A stretch of DNA of 64,000 bases, from the NCBI GenBank assembly GCA_004292855.1, contig RDXN01000045.1, forward strand, positions 1-64,000, read 5' to 3'. The stretch comes from Cytophagales bacterium (GTDB taxonomy: Bacteria; Bacteroidota; Bacteroidia; Cytophagales; Spirosomataceae). A program made the position numbers and the translations under genes. Positions 54,420 to 61,966 of this stretch are shown piece after piece (the first letter of the stretch is position 1; every line of letters begins with the position of its first letter). The notes under the pieces were generated by a model. That model was not told the DNA's origin. It worked only from the letters and a program-made list of their open reading frames with translations, and ran no database searches.

Positions 54420-55958
54420 CTACCGAGTCCGCTTCACCGTAATAACCGGACACACACATTGACTCACCACGGGTGGCGTAACGGGCGGGTTGTTTTTGGG
54501 CGGTATTAGCGTCCCTTCGGTTATTTTGTTGGTAGAAGGGGGCGTTTTGGGGGGTGGCGTGGCATCGGGGTTGGTGGAGATAAACTCTAGCTTCACCCAG
54601 CCATTCACTGCTGGGCCGTCCCAACGGGGGCGCACCGCAAACTGCACAATGTCCTGATCGACCCAGCCGGGTACGCCACTCAGGTCGATAGCGTATGTAC
54701 GCATCTGCCCGTCGTTCGTGATTGGAAAATCAACGTACCGCCCGTCGATTCCGTAGAAGTCTTTATCAGCCAATTGCCGCCAATGAAGCCGGTACTTGTC
54801 GGATTGCCCCTGAAAAGCCGCCCGGACGTACATCGTTTTGTTATCGCGTCCGCGCCAAAACCCCACCGGCGAATGAATTTGACCCTCTTTCGCATTGTCG
54901 ACCATGACGTGCAGTTGATTCTGAACGGGCCACCCCGTGTCTGTTGCTTTGGTGTAATAGAATCCCTTACGCGATACGTCGAACCGGTAGTTGATGGTGG
55001 CAGGCAAGCGGGGCTGGTTATAGACGTGACTGCGAATGTCGTTGATGTTGCCCACGATCAGTTCATAATCCCACTCGTGGGTCAGGTTGTGGTCGAGAAT
55101 CTCAAACCGGGTGTTAGCAATGTAGGTCGAGTTGCCCGAAAACTCATCGCCTTTCAACTCATCGCCAAAGAAAGCCTTGGTCCACTGATAGTTATACGGC
55201 ACGAACAACCCAACACCAAACCCCTCATTATTCGTAGCGGCTATCCACGGCTCTGTTACAGGCCGCAGGTATTCCATCTCCATCGGTGGGGTTAGTTTGG
55301 TCATGTTTCCGTTGCCATAGGGGTTGTTCCCCTGATACGCATACACATTGTTGTAAGGCGCGTTCAGGTACAGGCACGGAAACTCCTGCGTACGGGCGTC
55401 GAACTGCCGCTTGTCGGCACGGTTTATCACCAGCCGGACATGTACCTTCACGACATTGCCCGACAACCGAACCCAGTGTTCGATGGTAGCCTCGCCAGAA
55501 ACATTCGGTAGCGCGAATAGTTTCGGAATTGTCTTAACGTATAGTTCATCCGGTTGCTTCTGAAAGTCCACTACTTCGCCGGGGTTGTTGTAGGTGTCGC
55601 CTGCCTGAATGGGGTTCCAGCCAAGGCCGGCCCAAACCGGATGGCCCGACCGCGAGAAGTCGAGCGGGCCACCAAACAAGGAGATTTGCACCTGACGCCC
55701 CAAATCGAAATTATTAACCATGTTTTCGCCCCCAACAGCCGAGAGGTAGGTGATCGCTCCGCCATAGCGACCATCAACACCCACTTTTATGATTCCGTTT
55801 TCGAGGGTTTCGAGACCGGTCAGGCGAGGGGCCTGCCGGGCGGCCGAACGGAGAGGAGGATCCGTGTGGGATGCATAAACAGGCATACCAGTGGCATACG
55901 TCAGCCCCGCACTGAGCAAGTACAGAGCAGCCATACGCTTCGTAGAAACGAATTGCAT
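54420..55958 (-). CDS. Secreted protein of unknown function, possibly carbohydrate-related
   Basis: 512 residues, with a signal peptide-like N-terminus (about 1-30). The body is a large beta-rich fold with many Trp and Tyr (GRYGGAITYLSAVGGENMVN, GHPVWAGLGWNPIQAGDTYN), then a second beta-sandwich-like region (about 350-460, QDIVQFAVRPRWDGPAVNGW) and a Pro-rich tail (about 470-500, TPPPKTPPSTNK, NNPPVTPPVV). I do not recognise a family; the look suggests a polysaccharide-acting or binding protein, with low certainty. The stop lies 3 bases from the palindrome. Confidence 0.6.
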   Translation of the reverse strand: MQFVSTKRMAALYLLSAGLTYATGMPVYASHTDPPLRSAARQAPRLTGLETLENGIIKVGVDGRYGGAITYLSAVGGENMVNNFDLGRQVQISLFGGPLDFSRSGHPVWAGLGWNPIQAGDTYNNPGEVVDFQKQPDELYVKTIPKLFALPNVSGEATIEHWVRLSGNVVKVHVRLVINRADKRQFDARTQEFPCLYLNAPYNNVYAYQGNNPYGNGNMTKLTPPMEMEYLRPVTEPWIAATNNEGFGVGLFVPYNYQWTKAFFGDELKGDEFSGNSTYIANTRFEILDHNLTHEWDYELIVGNINDIRSHVYNQPRLPATINYRFDVSRKGFYYTKATDTGWPVQNQLHVMVDNAKEGQIHSPVGFWRGRDNKTMYVRAAFQGQSDKYRLHWRQLADKDFYGIDGRYVDFPITNDGQMRTYAIDLSGVPGWVDQDIVQFAVRPRWDGPAVNGWVKLEFISTNPDATPPPKTPPSTNKITEGTLIPPKNNPPVTPPVVSQCVCPVITVKRTR

Positions 55959-56028
55959 GCGAATTATATGGGTTAGAGTAAACTACAAATAAACCATGCA
56001 ATTCTATAGATTAGCAATTAAAAAGATG

Positions 56029-56832
56029 TTAGTCGAGCAAAAACTGTATTTCTTTAAAACTGAACAGTCGCTGTTGCCCATCCACGTCAATCATCAACTG
56101 CCCGCTCTCGTCTACCCCCGTCAAACGCCCCACAAACGTCTGGTTTGTTCGGGTATCGCAAAATGCCCCCTCCTGCTCGTACCGAAACAAGCGTTGCAGG
56201 TAGGATGCTTTCAGAACAGCCCGGTGCCCGGCTTTCAATTGCAGATACCGTTTTTCGATATGCTCACACAAGAGCGTCAGTAAACCCGGCAAATGGTAGC
56301 CATCGGGCAGGGGGAATTGGCTTTGGAGTGAGGTGGCGGTGGCTATCGGAAACATTGTCTGATTCACGTTCAGGCCGAACCCAATTACCGACCACGCGAG
56401 GGTTGATCCCTGGATGGTGTTCTCGATCAGAATGCCCCCTGTTTTTTGGTTGTTGATGTAGAGATCGTTCGGCCATTTCACCCGCAGCAAGCCCTCGGTG
56501 AGCGGGTCGAGGGCATCGGCAATACCTACAGAAATGGCTATGTTCAGCCAGAATTGCTCGGTTGGGGCCAAAAACAGGGGTCGGAGCAGGGTGGAGTAGG
56601 TCAGGTTCTGCCCCGGTTCGGCCTGCCACGAGTTGCCGCGTTGCCCACGACCCGCCGTTTGGTTATCGGTCACGATGAGGGTTCCCTCGGGCGGGTTAGA
56701 GCGGGCTAGTAAATCGGCGGCTTCGTCATTGGTCGACTGACAGCTTGGCAGATAATAACTATTTTGACCAATAAAAAGCGTTTTGGGATGGATTTTGTAC
56801 AAAGATTTGTTATATTTAGAGTAAGAGTACAA
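56029..56832 (-). CDS. birA: Biotin-[acetyl-CoA carboxylase] ligase BirA
   Basis: 267 residues of the monofunctional type, with no N-terminal DNA-binding domain. The biotin/ATP site is marked by GRGQRGNSW (about 61-69) and KWPNDLYIN (about 120-128), and GGILIEN follows. It attaches biotin to carboxylase subunits. The extreme N-terminal 20 residues are uncertain. It diverges from rsfS. Confidence 0.93.
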   Translation of the reverse strand: MYSYSKYNKSLYKIHPKTLFIGQNSYYLPSCQSTNDEAADLLARSNPPEGTLIVTDNQTAGRGQRGNSWQAEPGQNLTYSTLLRPLFLAPTEQFWLNIAISVGIADALDPLTEGLLRVKWPNDLYINNQKTGGILIENTIQGSTLAWSVIGFGLNVNQTMFPIATATSLQSQFPLPDGYHLPGLLTLLCEHIEKRYLQLKAGHRAVLKASYLQRLFRYEQEGAFCDTRTNQTFVGRLTGVDESGQLMIDVDGQQRLFSFKEIQFLLD

Positions 56833-56875
56833 AACTAAGTTTGAGCGACTACGATTGAAATTTTAACACATACGC

Positions 56876-57310
56876 ATGACAATTAATAACGCAGCACTTC
56901 CCGAACGTAAACGCACCAATCAGGACGAAGTAACGTCGGAACAACTCCGCGACCTTATCGTAAAAGGGATGCAGGAAAAGAAAGCGGTTGATGTGGTGGT
57001 GATGGACCTCCGGGAGGTTAAAAACGCCATTTGCGACTATTTCGTGATTTGCTCCGGTAATTCCGATACACAAATTGACGCCATTGCCCAATCGGTCGAT
57101 GAAGAAGTACATAGGTCAACCGGAATAAATCCGTGGCATCAGGAAGGCAAAGCCAACCGCGAGTGGATTTTGCTTGACTATGTTGATGTAGTGGCGCACG
57201 TTTTCAAGAAAGACCGCCGTGAGTTCTACGATCTGGAGCAACTTTGGGGTGATGCCGACGTTCAGTATCTGGACGAAATGAACCCCGACGTTGCGCCTGA
57301 GCGAATGTAA
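56876..57310 (+). CDS. rsfS: Ribosomal silencing factor RsfS
   Basis: 144 residues. The RsfS/Iojap domain (about 25-125) has VVVMDLREVKNAICDYFVIC, GNSDTQIDAIAQSVDE, and DYVDVVAHVFKKDRREFYDLEQLWGD. It binds ribosomal protein L14 (uL14) and blocks subunit joining during starvation. It precedes ftsH by 66 bases, an arrangement seen in Bacteroidota, and likely shares its promoter. The 43-base divergent gap with birA must hold the promoters of both genes. Confidence 0.95.
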   Translation: MTINNAALPERKRTNQDEVTSEQLRDLIVKGMQEKKAVDVVVMDLREVKNAICDYFVICSGNSDTQIDAIAQSVDEEVHRSTGINPWHQEGKANREWILLDYVDVVAHVFKKDRREFYDLEQLWGDADVQYLDEMNPDVAPERM

Positions 57311-57376
57311 AAACGAGAAACAATGCACCGTATACGGTGTTAGTGAGTAAAACCCCTTTTTGTACAACCTGTAGAA

Positions 57377-59401
57377 ATGCCAGAAAATAACAATAGAAAC
57401 CCGCTGTCACCCCGAGGACCGAAGCGTCCGAATTTTCAGGGATGGATCGTTTTCCTACTGATCGCGGCTATTTTGGGCATTACGTTCATGAGCAAAACAA
57501 GCAATGTTCGTGAAACAAGCCTGAAACGCTTCGAGCGGATGGTACGCGACCGCGAGGTTGAGAAGGTTACGGTGGTCAACGATAAAGTTGTCGAGATCAC
57601 ATTGACCCCTCAGGCCCTCCAAAGTGCCAAATACAAAAACCTGTTTGCCGACAAACCTTATTTCGGTAGCGGCAACGGCCCACACTACGCTTTCCAGGTG
57701 GTGTCGGGAGAGTCGTTTAAAGGGGATCTCGACAAATTACAGACAAGCACGCCCGGCGCCGAAAACATTGAGTATGAGGTAGAACAACGCAACGACTGGA
57801 GTAGCTTCCTCGGAACGTGGGGTGTCCTGATTATCATGATTTTGGCCATGTACTTTGTACTCGGACGGATGTCGGGCGCGGGAGGTCCGGGGGGTCAGAT
57901 CTTCAATATCGGCAAGTCGCGGGCGGCTCTGTTCGACGCCGAAAGCCGGGTGAAAATCACGTTCAACGAGGTGGCTGGTCTGGAAGAGGCTAAAGAGGAA
58001 ATTAAAGAAATTGTTGACTACCTCAAAAGCCCCGGTAAGTTCACCAAGTTGGGGGCCAAGATTCCGAAAGGAGCTTTGCTGGTAGGCCCTCCGGGTACAG
58101 GCAAAACCCTGTTGGCGAAAGCCGTTGCGGGTGAGGCCGGTGTGCCGTTCTTCTCGTTGTCGGGTTCCGACTTTGTCGAAATGTTTGTGGGTGTGGGTGC
58201 CGCTCGGGTACGTGACCTGTTCAAGCAAGCTAAGGAGAAAGCTCCCTGCATCATTTTCATTGACGAGATCGACGCCGTGGGTCGTTCGCGGGGCCGGGGG
58301 TCTATGCCCGGTGCCAACGACGAGCGCGAGAATACGCTGAACTCATTGCTGGTTGAAATGGACGGGTTTGCAACCGATTCCGGGATCATTATCCTGGCCG
58401 CAACCAACCGCCCCGACGTGCTCGACTCGGCCCTGTTGCGTCCGGGTCGATTCGACCGGCAAATCAGCATCGACAAGCCCGACATTATCGGGCGTGAAGC
58501 TATTTTCAAGGTTCACCTGAAACCGCTCAAGCTGAACATCGACGTAGAACCTAAAGAACTCGCGGCTCAGACACCCGGTTTTGCGGGTGCCGAGATTGCC
58601 AACGTTTGTAACGAAGCGGCTTTGATTGCAGCCCGTCGCGATAAGGATTCGATCCAGATGATCGACTTTCAGGACGCAATGGACCGGGTAATTGGCGGCC
58701 TGGAGAAGAAAAACAAGCTGATTTCGCCCGAAGAGAAAGAAATCGTCGCCTACCACGAAGCTGGTCACGCGGTGGCGGGTTGGTTCCTCGAACACGCCGA
58801 CCCCCTCGTGAAGGTTTCGATTGTTCCGCGTGGGGTGGCCGCCTTAGGCTATGCCCAATACTTGCCCCGCGAGCAATATTTGTATCGCACCGAACAACTC
58901 ATGGACGAGATGTGTATGGCCCTGGGCGGTCGTGCTGCCGAAGATGTCGTGTTTGGTAAGGTGTCGACAGGTGCCCTGAGCGACCTGGAGCGAATCACAA
59001 AACTGGCTTACAGCATGGTTACCATGTACGGCCTGAACGACAAGATTGGCAACATCTCATTTTACGATTCGAAACAGTCGGAGTATTCGTTCAACAAACC
59101 GTACTCCGAAGAGACCGCCAAGAATATCGACGAGGAGGTTCGGAAAATTGTCGACGAAGCGTATCAACGCACCAAAGGCTTGTTGAGTGCCAAACGGGAT
59201 GAACTGGAGATCATTTCGCAGGAGCTTTTGGCAAAGGAAATCCTTTATCAGGCCGACTTGGAGCGGTTGATTGGCAAACGTCCGTTCGAGCGTGATACAG
59301 CCTATCAGGCCTACAAAAAGAGTGGTCTGGCAGGTCCTGTCGAGATCATTCCTGACGAGGTTTTGCCGCAGCAGGCACCTGATCCGTTGCCGCAAGTATA
59401 G
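57377..59401 (+). CDS. ftsH: ATP-dependent zinc metalloprotease FtsH
   Basis: 674 residues. Two membrane helices (about 18-38 and 140-160) flank a periplasmic domain. The AAA domain has Walker A GPPGTGKT (about 237-244), Walker [12 protein letters not shown], and SRH region [18 protein letters not shown]. The protease site is HEAGH (about 460-464) with the downstream Asp in the LSDLER region. It degrades membrane and regulatory proteins. It is followed by a 66-base perfect palindrome. Confidence 0.97.
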   Translation: MPENNNRNPLSPRGPKRPNFQGWIVFLLIAAILGITFMSKTSNVRETSLKRFERMVRDREVEKVTVVNDKVVEITLTPQALQSAKYKNLFADKPYFGSGNGPHYAFQVVSGESFKGDLDKLQTSTPGAENIEYEVEQRNDWSSFLGTWGVLIIMILAMYFVLGRMSGAGGPGGQIFNIGKSRAALFDAESRVKITFNEVAGLEEAKEEIKEIVDYLKSPGKFTKLGAKIPKGALLVGPPGTGKTLLAKAVAGEAGVPFFSLSGSDFVEMFVGVGAARVRDLFKQAKEKAPCIIFIDEIDAVGRSRGRGSMPGANDERENTLNSLLVEMDGFATDSGIIILAATNRPDVLDSALLRPGRFDRQISIDKPDIIGREAIFKVHLKPLKLNIDVEPKELAAQTPGFAGAEIANVCNEAALIAARRDKDSIQMIDFQDAMDRVIGGLEKKNKLISPEEKEIVAYHEAGHAVAGWFLEHADPLVKVSIVPRGVAALGYAQYLPREQYLYRTEQLMDEMCMALGGRAAEDVVFGKVSTGALSDLERITKLAYSMVTMYGLNDKIGNISFYDSKQSEYSFNKPYSEETAKNIDEEVRKIVDEAYQRTKGLLSAKRDELEIISQELLAKEILYQADLERLIGKRPFERDTAYQAYKKSGLAGPVEIIPDEVLPQQAPDPLPQV

Positions 59402-59404
59402 GTT

Positions 59405-59470
59405 AGAGCGTAATCATAGAAAAGCCCCTTCTCTTTGCAAAGAGAAGGGGCTTTTCTATGATTACGCTCT
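59405..59470. terminator. 66-base perfect palindrome after ftsH, bidirectional terminator candidate
   Basis: Two 33-base arms are exact complements with no loop: the sequence runs AGAGCGTAATCATAGAAAAG, CCCC, TTCTCTTTG and back. The hairpin's central part AAAAGCCCCTTCTC/GAGAAGGGGCTTTT has an A run before and T run after, so it works as an intrinsic terminator on either strand. Confidence 0.85.
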
Positions 59471-59492
59471 TTACAAGTTTACCTGAAGATAC

Positions 59493-59583
59493 TTTTGTCA
59501 TCCCGAGGAACGAGGGATCTACTCCGCCTACCCATATGTTGACTTTTAACCGAGTAGATCCCTCGTTCCTCGGGATGACAAAA
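59493..59583. repeat. Intergenic palindrome, GTCATCCCGA family, copy 6
   Basis: Arms at 59493-59524 and 59552-59583 are perfect complements of 32 bases, with inner part GAGGAACGAGGGATCTACTC. It shares the GGAACGAGGGATCTA part with copy 3 at 24796, without that copy's extra GC segment. Confidence 0.9.
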
Positions 59584-59635
59584 CAGCCCATCAAGATCAA
59601 GCTAGTTCTTCAACGTTCAAACAGTTTTAGTTTTA

Positions 59636-60409
59636 TTATCGGTTCTGCTCAACAAACTGATTCAGAATCACGTTGGCAAGGGTGGCAGCACGAGCGCGTT
59701 TCGTGGCTTCGTTATCCCTGGTCTGGACTACCACGTTGATAATGTGCTGATTGTAGAGCACATGTAAGGTATGTTTGGCGGGTTCCCAAACGGCTTTGTC
59801 GCCAATACCGGGAATACCCACAAACCCCATCTCTGACTTTACCGGCTCAGAAAATTGCGAGGCCTGTTTCGTAACACCCGAAACGGTGCTGGCCGTGTCG
59901 TTGGCAGCCGAGGTATCACGCTTGGCACTGCCCAAATTAGTAGCGGGCATCTCAGACCCGGTGCCCTCAGAGTTGGGTCCAGACAACGACGGTTTTTGGG
60001 GATTACCTGCTGCGGATTGCCCGCTTGTTACCCCGGCTGCGCTTGGCTGAAACAGTCGATCAAACGTGTATTCAGCGTGGTAAATCGACGGAAAGGGCTT
60101 GGGAGCCTGCATCATAAAACTCACTTTGTTACCGTCCCAGTGAAACTCGCACCCGTTCCGCCGGTCGAATTTCTCCAGTGTTGTGCCGCCCAGGTTAAAC
60201 GTACCCGACACAAACTCTTCGGCGAGGTAATTACAGGGCGAATCGTAGTTGGTGTCGTTGCTGAGCATGTGAACGCCAACTACTTCGCGAGCCAAACCGG
60301 CCCCACCGGTTCCGGCGGCATCGTTGGCATCGTCGTTGACAGACGCGGGCTTACCGCAGGCAAACAAAAGCGCGGGCAGGGCAGCGAGGAGAATGGATGT
60401 CTTTGTCAT
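59636..60409 (-). CDS. Lipoprotein of unknown function
   Basis: 257 residues from the ATG at 60409 (MTKTSILLAALPALLFACGK) with a lipobox at LLFAC. The mature protein has a short acidic/Gly stretch, then a domain with RREVVGV-like HMLSNDT and EFVSGTFNLGGTT (about 40-110), a Ser/Gly-rich spacer and a C-terminal beta/alpha region (about 190-257). No family recognised. The frame continues upstream to 60685 over the lpxH start and is rejected there. Confidence 0.65.
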   Translation of the reverse strand: MTKTSILLAALPALLFACGKPASVNDDANDAAGTGGAGLAREVVGVHMLSNDTNYDSPCNYLAEEFVSGTFNLGGTTLEKFDRRNGCEFHWDGNKVSFMMQAPKPFPSIYHAEYTFDRLFQPSAAGVTSGQSAAGNPQKPSLSGPNSEGTGSEMPATNLGSAKRDTSAANDTASTVSGVTKQASQFSEPVKSEMGFVGIPGIGDKAVWEPAKHTLHVLYNQHIINVVVQTRDNEATKRARAATLANVILNQFVEQNR

Positions 60410-60484
60410 GAATGTAAAAAGAAAAGTCGTTGTGTAGAGTATTACTAATTTTGCAGGGGATATGTTTATCCATCCCAGTCGTTT

Positions 60485-61258
60485 ATGCCCCCTGTCGAAA
60501 CCATTAAGCTGGCTCCCGGCCAGAAAATCTATTTTGCGTCTGATTTCCACCTCGGCACCCCCAACCCTGCCCAAAGTCGTGCCCGCGAACAGGCCGTTGT
60601 CCGCTGGCTCGAAGCTGCCCGTACCGATGCAGCAGCTATTTTCCTGGTGGGCGACGTGTTCGATTTTTGGTTTGAATACAAACACACAATCCCCAAAGGA
60701 TTTAGCCGGTTACAGGGCAAACTAGCCGAACTAGCTGATGCAGGCCTGCCCATTATCCTCTTCACGGGCAACCACGACATGTGGATGTCTGATTATTTCA
60801 CCACTGAAATGGGCATACCGGTGTACCGCGAACCCCGCACGTACGACCTCGGCGGTAAACGTTTTTACATCGGGCACGGCGACGGTCTCGGCCCCGGCGA
60901 CCATGTGTACAAGCAATTAAAGAAGGTATTTGAAAGCGGTTTGGCCCGTTGGTTGTTCCGCTGGTTCCACCCCGACTTGGGTATTGGGCTAGCCTCAGCC
61001 TGGTCGCGCCGGAGCCGGATCAGCGGGGGCAACGAATGGGAGAAGTTTCTGGGCGACGAAAACGAATGGCTATTTCAATATTCGCGGGATATTGAAAAGA
61101 CACAGCACCACGATTATTACATTTTCGGGCACCGGCACCTCCCCCTCGATCTAGCCGTTGGCCCTAACAGTCGTTACCTCAACCTCGGCGAGTGGATTCA
61201 CGCCCGCACCTATGGGGTTTTCGACGGGGATCGGATGACGTTGGAAAAGTGGCAGTAA
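60485..61258 (+). CDS. lpxH: UDP-2,3-diacylglucosamine diphosphatase LpxH
   Basis: 257 residues of the calcineurin-like phosphoesterase fold. Metal-site motifs occur in order: SDFHLG (about 19-24), GDVFDFWFEYKH (about 56-67), TGNHDMWMSDY (about 96-106), GHGDGLGPGD, and FGHRHLPLD (about 219-227). The set fits LpxH, which hydrolyses UDP-diacylglucosamine in lipid A synthesis at the inner membrane. It diverges from the lipoprotein gene. Confidence 0.93.
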   Translation: MPPVETIKLAPGQKIYFASDFHLGTPNPAQSRAREQAVVRWLEAARTDAAAIFLVGDVFDFWFEYKHTIPKGFSRLQGKLAELADAGLPIILFTGNHDMWMSDYFTTEMGIPVYREPRTYDLGGKRFYIGHGDGLGPGDHVYKQLKKVFESGLARWLFRWFHPDLGIGLASAWSRRSRISGGNEWEKFLGDENEWLFQYSRDIEKTQHHDYYIFGHRHLPLDLAVGPNSRYLNLGEWIHARTYGVFDGDRMTLEKWQ

Positions 61259-61301
61259 AATTCCTGTCCAATTAGTAGGATATATCTTTATTTAGAACAC
61301 C

Positions 61302-61511
61302 TCAAGCGGCTACAAGCCATGTTACTTCGGTTGCCCTTGACATGAGATCTTGTAGTTCTCGCGTCAGGCGTTGCTTCATCTCCAGGAATTGTTCAGTCAT
61401 AAATTGACTTGACTCATCGCCACCACCGTGACGATGAATGGCTTCATTCATACGCTTCAATTGCTCGAGTGTATGGAAAATTTCGATGTCTAATTCATCC
61501 TGGAGTTCCAT
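61302..61511 (-). CDS. Small helical protein downstream of a nucleotidyltransferase-like gene
   Basis: 69 residues from ATG 61511, almost entirely helical, charged (HTLEQLKRMNEAIHRHGGGD, MTEQFLEMKQRLTRELQDLM). The frame stays open upstream into the end of the preceding gene (reading IEERTAKDLSNFSQI) but holds no ATG, GTG or TTG in that stretch, so the start is likely 61511. It lacks the length and active-site motif of a HEPN partner. AT-rich. Likely co-transcribed with the gene before it; no family recognised. Confidence 0.5.
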   Translation of the reverse strand: MELQDELDIEIFHTLEQLKRMNEAIHRHGGGDESSQFMTEQFLEMKQRLTRELQDLMSRATEVTWLVAA

Positions 61512-61551
61512 GATTTGCGAGAAATTCGATAAATCCTTTGCGGTTCTTTCT

Positions 61552-61962
61552 TCAATCTGAACGAAAAAAGTAGTACCAAGTTAACTCATCCGACTGACCA
61601 ATCATAACTTTGGGATGTCCTTTGGGGAACTCTTCAACAAAATAACAGTCAATCTGAGGGGAGTATTGTTGTTTGAGTCGTCTTAGCTCAGTAATAACAC
61701 TAGCGAAATAGTGCGTTGGAACAAAAATAACAAGATCTATATCGTTTGGTGCCCCTTTTTGAGTTGCAAAACTTCCATCTATCCACTGGCGATGCATAAT
61801 CGGTAACAGTCGACTAAGGTCTTCATTGAACTTCTCATAGACTGACCACAAATTTTGCCGCTCTTCACCCCAGACAAAATGAGTACGAATCTCTTCGTGA
61901 GACAACTGGATAGGTACAGGAGGGAAGAGATGGCCCTTTACATCAAATTGTATATCTGCCAT
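61552..61962 (-). CDS. Nucleotidyltransferase-like protein (DUF6932-like)
   Basis: 136 residues. The nucleotidyltransferase-type motif WIDGSFATQKGAPNDIDLVI (G-S then D-x-D) appears at about 63-82. There is no other domain. The preceding N-terminus FPPVPIQLSHEEIRTHFV is conserved-looking. It begins 4 bases after the dnaE stop and so is co-transcribed with it. AT-rich, unlike dnaE. Members of this class act as parts of toxin-antitoxin or modification systems; the role here is unknown. Confidence 0.65.
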   Translation of the reverse strand: MADIQFDVKGHLFPPVPIQLSHEEIRTHFVWGEERQNLWSVYEKFNEDLSRLLPIMHRQWIDGSFATQKGAPNDIDLVIFVPTHYFASVITELRRLKQQYSPQIDCYFVEEFPKGHPKVMIGQSDELTWYYFFRSD

Positions 61963-61966
61963 CTCG

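Noticed and set aside
61302-61511. HEPN toxin partner for the nucleotidyltransferase-like gene
   Set aside because: An R-x5-H spacing occurs, but the protein is too short for a HEPN bundle and lacks the surrounding pattern.
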